Shown: positions 35,359-47,239 of the stretch, in pieces
Layout: each line of letters starts with the position of its first letter
How positions within the stretch are numbered: the first letter of the stretch is position 1
Program-made: the position numbers and the translations under genes
NCBI GenBank assembly: GCA_036924285.1
Contig: JAYKYS010000005.1
Span: 930,001-994,000 of the forward strand
Origin: Asterella californica
Lineage: Eukaryota; Streptophyta; Marchantiopsida; Marchantiales; Aytoniaceae
DNA: 64,000 bases
Direction: 5' to 3'
The notes under the pieces: generated by a model
Told to the model about the DNA's origin: nothing
The model's input: only the letters and a program-made list of their open reading frames with translations
The model's database searches: none

Positions 35359-38300
35359 ATGCCGGTGGCAGCTTCGGCGATCTACTTCTTGAATTTAAGA
35401 GGAGATGTCCTCATCAATCGGCTGTATCGAGATGATGTGGGGTTAGTCCTTGTCTCTAGCTTTGTGAGAATTGCTCCCTGTTATTTGTATACTCCACATT
35501 TGAGACTTAGAAGAGATAGAACCGACCGATCTAGAAGCTGTGATCTGCTTCAAGGTTAGTTCATAGCAAACCATTCAACGTACGCTATCTAAGGTTTCGA
35601 CCGGAGGAAGATTTGGTTCTAGAGTCGGGAATTTCTGTGTGCTACCTTCCCTTTTGCTAAGAGGTATCGCAGTAAGGAGGAATTTATTTTCTGTAAGCGA
35701 GTCGGGGAGTGGTCTTTTATTCATTTTTATTGTCCTCATAGATGACTGACGGTACGTATACTTCCGAGGGGAGCGTTGCTTTAGTCCTAGGGGACGTGTG
35801 AAGATACTGGACCCTACTGCCTATCCTTTTCAGGGATTGGTACGACTTAGCGGTAAGACTCGTCTGAAAGTTAGCAGTATTGAATATTAAAATCAAGGGG
35901 TCCAGGACATGAACCAAGGTCAAAGCCAAATGCGAATTCCCGGGCCTCCAAATTCGTATGGGAACTGCCTTGAGGAAGAAAGAATAATCCGTTGTCAACA
36001 GTAAGGCAGCTCCTACGCTGAGTATACTTACAGTCGAGAATAATCATTGTTGAAGCTACTGATTAGCAGCTGATATGGTTCAGAAATCGTTTTGGTAAAG
36101 AACAAAAAGAGTATTGCGAGTTAAATGTTCGTGTTTCATGCAGAGGGAACATGGTTGATGCATTCCGAACACACATCATGCAGACGAAGGATCTGGGTAC
36201 TTGTCCCGTGCGGCAGATAGGTGGATGTTCTTTTCTTTATATGCGCATCAGCAATGTTTATATTGTTACAGTGGTCAGCAGCAATGCAAATGCGGCCTGT
36301 GCTTTCAAGTTTGTGGTTGAGGTAAGCTTCGTCTCTATCCACTTTGTGCACTGATGAGATATGGCTACAATATTTGTTATGTATTGTTGCTTGTGATGGT
36401 GAACGCCAGTAGTTGCCCCAATTGTTATTGCATTTCTGTCTATTTTTCGTTTCGTTAAAATATTTCGGGACACCATTTATAATCAAAGGACACTTAAAGA
36501 GTCTTCAAACTGATTGTTCACATAACCTTGCCCCCCTTTTCAGTTATCCCGAAGTATTTGTAGCTCACTCTTATCAGCCACTCTGGTCTACCTTTCCCGT
36601 ACTGGATACTCGCTTCCCCTAGTAAAATGTCGATCCTGCCAAGGACTTCGTCCTACCTTTACCTACGAATCAGTTTTTCTAGGAGTATCTATAGCATTTA
36701 TGGCTCTCCTGCTGTGAAATGTTATTCTCCAGAGGAGATTTTTTGAATTGTCACTACGTAACTGGGATTACGGTAGGTGTTGTTGGGTTGGCATACTGTA
36801 CCCGATGTGAAGCAATGTTTGTGATGTATTGATACAGTGCTCAAGTTCGCTTATTCATAATAGCTGAACACTGCGCGTTTTTTACCGCGTAACAGGCAGT
36901 CGCGCTATTCAAGTCATACTTTGGGGGTGCATTTGACGAAGACGCCATTCGAAATAATTTTGTGCTAATTTATGAACTTTTGGATGGTACGTGAGCCGCC
37001 AACAGGAAGTAATTTTCAGTAAAATGTTTCCCTAATCTACGATGTAATGTTTATGCATATGCTTCAAAGTTGTGTTGGCGTTTCACCTGAGGAAGTTGTC
37101 TTTAGCCTCTTACTTGAGTAGCCAATCTTCCCGATTTAAACTTGGCGAGAGTCGTTCAGTGGCATGCTTGAATTGTTTTTTGACTCCTTTCTTCTAGGTA
37201 GCTTGCTATTTGTTCTTAAGCAAAACATGGACACCAATGATGCACAAAACCCTAGGAAAAGTGTTTGCAAACCTTGTCACTGTTCCACCAAAAAGAAACT
37301 CGAAAAGAAACTGATAATTTTCGTATGAATTTGGCTGGTTGGTCCCTTTTACTTCTAGAATATTTCATAGCTCGCTGTAGTTTTCTGCTTCTTCATTCAG
37401 CAGTTGTGATTGATAACATGGTGCAGAAATTATGGACTTTGGCTATCCTCAAAATCTGTCACCAGAGATCCTTAAGCTGTACATCACGCAAGAAGGAGTA
37501 AGATCTCCGTTCTCCTCTAAGGTAAACGCCCAGAATTACTCTTACATACCAATTGGTTGGATGCGTCGGTTCCACTATAGGAGTGTTGGTTGTCTCAGCG
37601 TGATAAAGATCACACCTCAAGTCTTACTTTTCCGATCTCATCTTCCAGCGCAAATTAATTTGGCTTGAACGATCTTACAGTACAAGTCTAATAATTCGTC
37701 ACCGTCTCCGGCACTCCTGTTAATAATGCTTTGGCTCGTTTCCCTTTATGTCCTCCACATGCATATAAAGGTTGGTCAGGTCCATCCTTTTTGAACTCTG
37801 TACTAATGGTGCAACATATTCCGCGCACCCGTTCGTTCGTTGTCGTTTGCTCGCTCTCAGCCACAGGACATGAGGCCACCAGCAAATGCCACGTTACAAG
37901 TTACTGGAGCTGTCGGGTGGCGGCGGGAGGGTCTCGTTTACAAGAAGAATGAGGTGCTGGTCCTTCCTCAAGATGCTGTGTGTATTGTCTTGCCGTGACG
38001 TTTTGCAGATATATTACCGCATTGATACCGCAGGAAAAGAAGCTCTAAGGCTCAACTCTCGTTGCCTTGTTCAGGTCTTTCTGGACATTGTTGAAAGCGT
38101 AAACCTCCTTATGTCCCAAAAAGGTGAGAACACAATCTCTTCTCGTACTAACCCACCGCTCGAGCCGTTTGTCGCGCGTCAGTGTAACTCTTGTTCTGTT
38201 CTTATTTGTCACATTGGTGCAGGGACTCCATTTAATGTACAGCATTGTGCTGCCTGCGCTCAGCCATTTTGCCCATGCTCTCATCTGAATTATACATTTG

Positions 38301-40572
38301 CAGGTAATACTCTGCGTTGCGACGTGACTGGCAAGATTCTGATGAAATGTTTCTTATCGGGAATGCCTGATTTGAAGCTGGGCCTTAATGATAAAATTGG
38401 GCTGGAGAAAGAGGCTCAGGCGAAGGCTCGACCTTCAAGAAGGTGTGGCTCGTTCTGTTGCAATGTTTAGTACATTTATCTTGGGTCTAGATGGAGCCTA
38501 ATAAGTGCTTCTGAAGCATGCGGAATGCATCGAGCTTGCCGTTACACTGCAGTTCTTAGTTGACTGAAAGGTACTCTTTTGTTCGATAACTTTACAGTTC
38601 AAGTACTCCATTCGCTTGGTAAATCGTGACTCTAATCTATTTGGTTTATCACAAGAGTATCCTACTTTGACTACCAAATCGTTTCACCGTTGTAGTGTAG
38701 AAAATCTGTAGTTTTGTTCGTTTGGCATAACCGCTGTTCTCTGTGCCACACGTAGGCCATGAACCCATGTTATGTACCTCTGTGAATTCATTCTTCTAGA
38801 TGTGATACTGATTGGATTCTTCAAACTCCTCATTGGCAGTGGCAAGACAATTGAACTGGATGATGTTACGTTTCACCAGTGTGTCAACCTCACCCGGTTC
38901 AACACAGAGAAGACTGTGAGCTTTGTTCCTCCGGACGGAGAGTTCGAACTGATGAAGTAAGTCGTCTAAGCCCTTTAAGCTGCTAAGGTTTATTGCTTAC
39001 CTGGAAACTATGTACTGTTTATTCTCTTGAATTTGGGGCTTCTGATGGCAACCGAAGGTTAAATCTCAGTCTTTCAGCCCGTGCCGTTATATCTCCAGTT
39101 TGTACGGGCTGTTCTAGTCGCTGCAAAGTTACTGTTGAGACTCTTAAGACCTTTTCGTTCATATTTTGTTGCAGATATCGTATAACAGAGGGAATCAATC
39201 TTCCATTCCGTGTTCTGCCTAGCATTAAGGAACTTGGTCGTACTCGCATGGAGGTTAATGTGAAGGTTAGCTTAACCTCTAATCAGGAAGTGGCATATGT
39301 ACTTCTAAAGGCCTGTTGACATCAGGAAATTCGATGTCAAATTTTGAGAACTCTAGGGTGGACACTTTGGTTATGGCTGGGAGGGAGTTCTTTCTGGACG
39401 TCACTGTGGATGTTGTTTACAGTACGTTGTATCTCAGTTCCAACGATTCTTAGCTGCGAGTCGGCTTTTAAGCGCTGCAAGTTCTTAGTTATGCTTTGGT
39501 TCTGGAGCTCTTTGCTAGATATATTATTCAGAGTCACTCTCTTTTGTCATTTCAGGTGAAGAGTTTGTTTGGTGCCAAAATGTTTGCGTTAGGGGTTGTT
39601 GTCAAGGTTCCAGTACCGAAACACACTGCAAAAGCAAGTTTTCAAGTTACTGCCGGTCGTGCGAAATATAACGCAGCTTTGGACTGTCTCGTTTGGAAGT
39701 AAGTTAGCTGTCCGTATCCACTGGTTCATTCTTTCCTTTCGTCTCTTTTCGTTCCACTTTATCAGCCTCTTCGTTGCAGCTCAGGTTTCATGTTTTCATG
39801 TTCTCGGTGTATTGCTGGTTTTAGAGGAAATCCATGGTGCTACCGTTGACCGTCAAATTTCACATTCGGTTGAAAGATGTAATTTAAATTTAGCGCTTGT
39901 ACGGTTTGTCACACAGAGTCAGGAAGTTCCCTGGAGGACAAACTGAACTGACGATGAGTGCCGAGGTTGAGCTTATTTCAACGATGGTGGAAAAGAAGTC
40001 ATGGACTCGGCCTCCTATTCAGATGGAATTTCAGGTATAATAGCGGAGATGTTGATGAGAAGGTTCCAGTTTTACTGCGCTTTACGGGCCTTATGCTTTG
40101 AGTCAACTTCGAGGTAGTTCTTTTTTAACCAGTCGCATTTTATCATTTTGACTCACAGAAAACTAAAACCCCACGTGGAATGACTGCCAACATATTGTCC
40201 GGAAGATATTGTTAGCATGATTAATGTCTTGCAGTGTGGGGAAACGGAGTTGTACATCCTTTTGATGACTTGATGATTTGACTATGGTTTCCATATTTTT
40301 TTTCACAGTTCCTTGTGTTCTGGTTGGTGACACAGGTTCCGATGTTTACAGCTTCTGGTCTGAGAGTCAGGTTCTTGAAGGTAAAGGATCCAGTAGTCAA
40401 CGCACAGTGCCTTCAAACTGTCAGGTAGATAACTTTTTTTAAGCACATGCGCAGGGTGTGTAAGGTGCTGATTGTACTGAATGTGGAACAGGTTTGGGAG
40501 AAGAGCGGATACAGTACTGTCGAGTGGGTACGTTACATCACCAGAGCGGGATCTTACGAGATTCGTTGCTGA
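35359..40572 (+). CDS. AP2M: AP-2 complex subunit mu (clathrin adaptor medium chain)
   Basis: Thirteen exons join in frame: 35359-35441, 36144-36321, 36896-36986, 37427-37521, 37867-37953, 38075-38123, 38304-38442, 38840-38956, 39175-39265, 39556-39698, 39917-40034, 40336-40380, 40492-40572. The product is 438 residues, the usual length of plant AP2M. The N-terminal longin-like domain starts [18 protein letters not shown] and includes [20 protein letters not shown]; the linker contains [13 protein letters not shown]; the mu-homology domain begins near [20 protein letters not shown] and ends [22 protein letters not shown] at the stop. AP-2 mu binds Tyr-based sorting signals (YxxPhi) and membrane lipid at the plasma membrane and works with the other AP-2 subunits and clathrin in endocytosis. 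All splice phases agree and no frame damage is seen, so the gene looks intact. Tandem GC-rich repeats lie just upstream. Confidence 0.97.
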
Positions 40573-41675
40573 TACTTCTGTTCCAGGGTCACCCGATAGT
40601 TTAGAATGAAAAAAGTATATGTAGAGTAGGTACAAGCATTCTTCGTGAGCTCAGCTCACCTTTGAACGTTACTCTTTCTACAAGTTTGTGTTCCACCTCA
40701 ATTATTTTACTAGATATCTTATGTCCGTAGTTGGAAGGCTAGTAGCTATAATAATGCACAGCATTTGGGGATGGGAACCTTTGTAAAGGATGCACGTGTA
40801 TTTTAACCGTGGCCTGGTGTTCTATTTTACGTTATAAAACCACAATCTGGAGCCGCGGGTTCCCATCGAGCGGAGTTCATGCCCTCGACATGTGGTTCAT
40901 CGAGCGTATCATTTACACACAGCCTAGGGACAAGCAGGTGGGGTGGGCGAGCTCACTGTACAGGCCGTGTATTATTTCCGGAGTACCTACCATCGGATAG
41001 GTACGGGGAGGACAGACTTACATGGTTAATTCTTGTATCTACATCAGGCCTCCGCTGATGGGATTTAATGGAGTCCAGGTTGTCGGTTTAAGCATTCTTG
41101 ACTGGAGTTCTTGGAAGCGTCTGTGTATAGTGGTCCAAATTCATATATTGTTGCAATGCTACCCTTGAGTCTACTAGTCTGAAGGTTTCAGATTGTGCGT
41201 TCTTACCTTATGAATAGGGCGTGTCAAACTTAGGGGTTTCGGGCGATACTAGTTTCCAGGGTCGAACGTGATTTAAGGATTTCACCCGTTTAGCCTCCGC
41301 GGGGTAGCTCTTGAGGTAACCTACCCTGTCTATCGGACGGATTTTCTGTAATCCCGTCAGATCCCCCTCACATTTATACATTTATCTCTACACATAGATA
41401 TAACCTGCACTGCATATTATACATGTATTCCACATTGCACTTCCTTTCCGAGGAGTACCATCTCCGGCATTGTCCTCGGTGACACTCGTTCTCGTTGGTC
41501 TACCCCTTGGTCACTGATGTTCTCCTGTTTGATGCTTAAAGTTACAGCACGTCTCATAAAATGTTCCTGTGTACCATACTGGGTGATTGGTCAAGCCCCA
41601 GAATGTGCTAACTGCACCAGTTCAAGTCTTTCTATCAGTACCGAAGACTTCGTTCTCGATAATCAAGTGAAAGAA

Positions 41676-41925
41676 AGGAAGAGAACGAGGCTTCAATTCT
41701 TTCTATCAACATCGAATCTTTGTGTTTTAGATAATACGAGCCTTGGAAAAGTGAAAAAGGGGAGATCGAAGACATGTTAGACGTATCTAAACCTGTCATA
41801 AGGAAGAGAACGAGGCTTCAGTTCTTTCTATCCACATCGAATCTTTGTGTTTTAGATAATACGAGCCTTAGAAAAGTGAAAAAGGGGAGATCGAAGACAT
41901 GTTAGACGTATCTAAACCTGTCATA
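41676..41925. repeat. 125-bp tandem duplication, almost identical copies
   Basis: Units at 41676-41800 and 41801-41925 begin aggaagagaacgaggcttca. I count three base differences between them, so the duplication is recent. Confidence 0.93.
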
Positions 41926-42395
41926 ACTTGAAAAGTGCCCTTGCTCTGTTATGAGCTCCAGTAGGGGAATTAGGGATCAGCAAGAGACTGGTTCTATGGG
42001 AGGCTCAGTGATTGAACACTAGCCCTAATACCGAAGTAAAAAGTTCTGTACTTTTAGAGAAATAAATATTTTTTCGGCCTACCGGGCCTATTATACCAAA
42101 GGTCTTGTATTGATGGGTCAAACTTGCTCATGGTGTGACGTCAATCATGAAGAACACAAAGTTTCCATGATCAGAACAGAGAAGATAAATTTGGCCAGGA
42201 GCTGCTTTAGGGAGTAAAGACGAGAGTAGTATCATACATTTGATCAATCTACTCACGCTGTATGTTTCTTGTAACCGGAATATTTCTTGTAATCGGGAAT
42301 AGGGCGTCTCAAACCTGGGCTTTACGACCATCGAAGTATAACTTTCACATGCTCCGGACATAAACGATACATGTGGTACGTAAAATATTTACGTG

Positions 42396-42470
42396 TTCGG
42401 AACGTAACTCTGTTAATAGGAGCACTCTTGTCTTCGGACGTAACTCTTGTAATAGGAGCACTCTTGTAAT
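42396..42470. repeat. 36-bp tandem repeat
   Basis: ttcgga(a)cgtaactc followed by taataggagcactcttgt occurs twice, with the second copy starting near 42433. Confidence 0.75.
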
Positions 42471-43342
42471 CTTAGACTGATAGTTGGCACTAAATGCTAT
42501 TCAAAGAATCTTACGCGTGTTAGAAGTTAGAAGTCCTCAAGTTCAGGATAAGTTCCTCAGTTGAGATACCCGTGGTCATTTCACAATTTTCACGCTTCTA
42601 TGAGCATCGCCAGGTCCATCTTCTATTTTTTGTTGTCATCATGTTGAGTTTGATAGAGAAACAACGGGTTGCTAAAAATATTGAAGATATTTTGAGTGAT
42701 GAAGAGGAAGAGCTCTTGTGATCTTCCAACGACGACACCACTATATTACGATTCTAGATATATATAGGATCGAAATGGATTTGTGAAATCTTTAGATTTT
42801 ATAGAGAATTATGATGATCTTCCGTCGAAATCTTTCAGACAGTTGACTAGTCATGTTAGTTTGGCACCTCGGCTAAGTTGACCGAGTACGAAGTGACGAA
42901 TACCGGTAGGGCCATTAGTGCCGTTAGGGCGAGTTGGTGGGATAGCCCACTAGGGGTATACTTCACAGGTAGGACTTGAAGGTCTTAGTTCTTCGAGTTG
43001 AGACTTCAAGCTCTTAGCTATGGTGGATAGTCTTGATGAGTGCAATCTGGATTCTCTGCGAGCACAGAGTGGATTTGGCTCACTTTAGTGATTGTTTAGT
43101 GCTCGTTGGCATGATGGATTGAGTACATACCGTTTATCACTCGAACAACTCGAATTGCGAGGTCTGACTAAGAGCTTTCAGGTCGTGGATTTCTGCCGGT
43201 GGTATCTCCGGAGGTTGTAGATCATCGATATCTTCGATTTGTGAGTGCGTGCTTGCACGGAGTGGTTCCTTTTGGTGTTGTGGTTGATCGCTGTGTGGAT
43301 TAGTGGTGGTTGGATCAGTTCTTGGTCGGATTTAGTGATGAG

Positions 43343-44451
43343 TGCCGCGACTTTTATTCTCAAGATCGGACGCAGACGTGAACAATAGAACCCTAGTGGA
43401 CTTACGTTAAGTTGTGAACGCAGCGAGTTAGACTTAACGACTTGGCTGAGAAGTCGTGATCAGATGAACTTTAAGTGGTTCCTTGAACCAAGGTTGGAAC
43501 ATTGGGTTAGGACATAGGGCCTACCCCAAGATGATCTCAGACGAACGCTGATCAAAAAAGACAAGTCTAGAAACGGATCGAAACATAAGTCTGAGACGTG
43601 AGTCCGAGATGCAAACGGACCGTGGTTCGGACGCTGGTCCAAACCACAGGGTTCTAGTCTGGGTCTGGACCACAGGTTTCCAAAAAATGATTAAGCGTTG
43701 GAGCTCCAGCGACGTTTTAGATCGTGGACGGAGCTCCGCGTAAGATCTCGAGACGAGTAAGATATCATTGGAAAGACCTCGACAGGAGCTTTCTAGTGAT
43801 ATGTAGAAGTCCTCGAACTGACCTCCGAGCTGAGAATTATGGTCTCGTGATCGGGTTGTGGTATAATTTTCGAGGAACAAAGAGGAGGATGGGGCCGCCG
43901 ATCCCCAGAAGTATATATGAGGAGGGCGTCGATGCCTGGGTGGGCCAGGACGAGTCACCCGACCCCAAGGTTTGACGGACGGACCTTGGGGGTATGAGGT
44001 GATGGCTGGGCCGGTTCCAAGACAAGTTCCGGTCCAAACTTGGACGTCTCGACTTAGGAACGATGTAAGGGCTGGAGCAAGACTAGAGAACCAGTCGGCG
44101 AGTTAGACCAGTTTCGGAGCCTAGACCCAGACGGACATCACGAGCGATTGGGCTGCTATGTGTGCTGGAGACACCATTTAGGACCCTGGACTTTATGGGA
44201 AGTCCGCCCCAAGTCATCTTATGACTTGCTCATGTTTTGAGACCGACATAAGCGGGTCTAGGTCGAGACTTAGGAAATACTGAGCTTGATGATTAGGGAG
44301 ACGGTTCGGCTCCGGTCCGGACCAAACAGAGTTAAGGTAAGTGGTGCATGGACGCTAACTTGTGATTGTGGTTTGCAGGTTAGTGGTGTGAATTTTGTGA
44401 CCTACTCAGCAAGAGCTTTCGCTGGCGCAACAAGACGATAGGTGCGCGAAA
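43343..44451 (+). repeat. 5' LTR of the chromovirus
   Basis: It begins TGCCGCGACT and ends ggtgcgcgaaa, matching the 3' LTR along its length. Over a 101-bp stretch from about 43380 I count ten differences between the two LTRs, eight of them transitions, so the insertion is old. The exact end is uncertain by a few bases. Confidence 0.88.
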
Positions 44452-44570
44452 AGTAATATCAGCCCAATGCTTCGTTGAGCGAGAACTTGAGGTAGTGGTT
44501 GAAGGCTAGACGCTTGAGGAGGGACGCGAGACATGAATAGATCAAAGTTTCTAGGTGAACACTTGGAGCG

Positions 44571-45633
44571 ATGACCGACGTAGGACAAATTTCCAAGAGG
44601 AAGACCAAGAGACGAGTGGCGGTTGACATCGGGACCAGATCGACTCGAGCTAGCCCCGAGACACAGTCAGGGGACGATAATAGACAACCTTCGCCCCAAC
44701 GTCAAGGGAGCTCAGTACCAACTGCGGCACCGGTGCAGCAGATGGAGTCTTGTCAACGGTGCTAACGATTCAGGCACAGGAAGTCAAGGAGCCTTGTATG
44801 CGAAATTCATCAAGATGATGAAGATCATGCAGGGAGGTATGATCTCCAAGGATAAACGTATCGCTGAGCTTGAGGTAGGCCAAAGAAGTTCTTCGTCTAT
44901 CAGAAAGCTTTGTAAGACGAATTTGCCAATCTCGTTTTCAGGTATAGGACGGGCTCGCAAGGTTAAGGATTTCTTAACTGAGTTGGACCTTTACTTTGAG
45001 GGGCAACAGGCTCAGGAGTCAAACAAGGTGAGAGCGACGGTTACGTTCTTGAAGGATCATGCGCTTCTCTGGTGGACTGCATACAGGGATGAGCATGCCT
45101 TGACCGTCTCGGCGCTTGGTTGGAAAGAGTTTAAGGAGTTGTTTGCGAGACGATTCACTCCGGAGTATCAAAGGATTCGGGACGGTGTTGAGTTAGTTAG
45201 GTTGAAGTAGACCGGGACCTTAAGTGCTTATGTGCGCGATTTCAGTGCTAAGCTAGATTTGTTCTCCAAGTGGACTGAGGACTCTTGGGAGACTCAAGTC
45301 TAGCTCGGAGAAGGCTCTCTTCCAGATGCCGAAGCTACTTGCAACAAGTGCCGAACTTTTGAAGCTAGCGGAGCGAATTGGAGACGATGAAGTCCAGCAA
45401 CAGAAACTTTTTGAACCACACAGCACGGACAAGTCTCAGAAGAAGAACAAGGATTTCAAGCGACAATGAGATGAGGGTGAGAAGGATCAGAAGGATTCTT
45501 CTCACCCCGGCAGCAAGCGGCAGCGAAACAAGGTTAGTAATTGTAGCATAAATGCATTTGTTGCAAAGGATTTGTTGGAGGACCAGATGACTATGACCTT
45601 GAGAACCACGAAGAAGACTCCGGGACTGATAGA
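44571..45633 (+). pseudogene. gag: First (extra) gag copy of the chromovirus
   Basis: The frame from the ATG at 44571 (MTDVGQISKRKTKRRVAVDI) shifts near 44760 into a capsid-like stretch with KVKDFLTELDLYFEGQQAQ, HALLWWTAYRDEH and FARRFTPEYQRIRDGVELV, then hits a TAG near 45208. Downstream the sequence continues as gag-like DNA but lacks the zinc-knuckle segment that the second copy has, and ends near 45633 where the second copy begins. The gap lies between short matching words (aaacaag and aaacctaag), which suggests a slippage-type deletion. This copy cannot make a complete Gag. Confidence 0.85.
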
Positions 45634-45636
45634 GCG

Positions 45637-46979
45637 ATGACCGACGTAGGACAAAGTTCCAAGAGGAAGACCAAGAGACAAACGACGATTGACACTGAGA
45701 CTAGATCGACTCGAGCTAGCCCCGAGGCACAGTCAAGGGACGATAACAGACAACCTTCGTCCTAACGTCAAGGGAGCTCAGTACTAGCTACGGCACTGAT
45801 GCAGCAAGATGGAGTCTTGTCAACGGTGTCCAACGATTCAGGCGTGGGAAGTCAAGGAGCCTTGTATGTGAAATTCATCAAGATGATGAAGACCATGCAG
45901 GAGGGTATGATCTCCAGGGATAAACGTATCGCTGAGCTTGAGACAGACCAAGGGAGTCCTTCGTCTACCACAAAGCTTTGTAAGATGAATTTGTCGATCT
46001 CGTTTTCAAGTATAGGATGGGCTCGCAAGGTTAAGGATTTCTTAACTGAGCTGGACCTTTACTTTGAGGCGCAACAAGCTTAGGAGTCAGACAAGGTGAG
46101 AGCGGCGGTTACGTTCTTGAAAGATCATGCGCTTCTCTGGTGGACTGCATACAGAGATGAGCATGCCTTGACCGTCTCGGCGCTTGGTTGAAAAGAGTTC
46201 AAGAAGTTGCTTGCGAGACTATTCACTCCGGAATATCAAAGGATTCGGGACGGTGTTGAGTTAGTTAGGTTGAAGCAGACAAGGACTTTAAGTGCTTATG
46301 TGTGCGAGTTCAGTGCTAAGCTAGATTCGTTCTCCAAGTGGACTGAGGAGACCAAAATATGTATATTTAATGGGGGACTCAAGTCTAGCTCGGAGAAGGC
46401 TCTCTTCCGGATGTCGGAGCTATCTGCGACAAGTGCCGAACTTTTGAAGCTAGCGGAGCGAATTGAGGACGATGAAGTCCAGCAACAGAAACCTTTTGAA
46501 CCACGCAGCATGGACAAGTTTCAGAAGAAGAACAAGGGCTTCAAGCGACAATGAGATGGGGTGAGGAGAATCGGAAGGATTCTTCTGTCCCGGCAGCAAA
46601 GCGGCAGCAAACAAGAGCAAAACCTAAGGGGCAAACACCTCAGAAGGGCAATGGCGCTAAGTTTACTTGTTACAATTATGGTGAGATAGGCCATATTGCT
46701 AAGGGGTGTACGAAACCTAAGGTTAGTAACTATAGCATGAATGCATTTGTTGCAAAAGATTTGTTGGAGGACCATATGACTATGACCTTGAGAACCAAGA
46801 AAGAGACTCCGAGACTGATGTTTCTACAAGCCAAAGTTGCTAACCGTGATGTTACTTTTCTTGTGGACACAAGAGCGACCCACTCCTTCATAAGTCTGAA
46901 GTTGGAGAAGAAATTGGGCTTGTCTACCTCCAAGGCAGACAAGCATATTCAGGTGCGCTTTGCCAAGGGCAAGACGTAA
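45637..46979 (+). pseudogene. gag: Second gag copy, running into protease
   Basis: This repeats the first copy with an offset of 1066 bp (ATG at 45637). It keeps capsid motifs (KVKDFLTELDLYFEAQQA, FTPEYQRIRDGVELVRLK) and continues through a basic linker to a zinc knuckle read as CYNYGEIGHIAKGC, in which the second cysteine has become Tyr, and then a retropepsin region with LVDTRATHSFISLKLEKKLG. In that motif the catalytic DTG is DTR. Stops interrupt the capsid part near 46081 and 46190. Gag would form the virus-like particle and bind element RNA. Confidence 0.87.
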
Positions 46980-47239
46980 CAAACTTCTGAAGTGGCCTTG
47001 GACGTACGATTTGCGTGTTGGGAAGTTGGAGTTCACAGAGAACTTCACGGTGTGCGTGATGGATGATATCCATGTGGTTTTGAGGAACACTTTCTTAGAC
47101 AGGTTTGAATGGAACTTCGACGGAAACCTTTAAGGTTGAACTTTAGAGTTAAAGGGAAAATCCGAAAGATGCAAAAAATTGATGACTTTGCGGTGAATTT
47201 GATCAAAGACAGACAGATGGACTTCAACGACGGAGTCAT

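Larger units (their letters stand above)
40573..43342. other. 3' flank of AP2M and intergenic DNA
   Basis: No gene is recognised. The stretch holds two young tandem duplications (41676-41925 and 42396-42470) and ends at the 5' LTR of the chromovirus. Confidence 0.45.
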
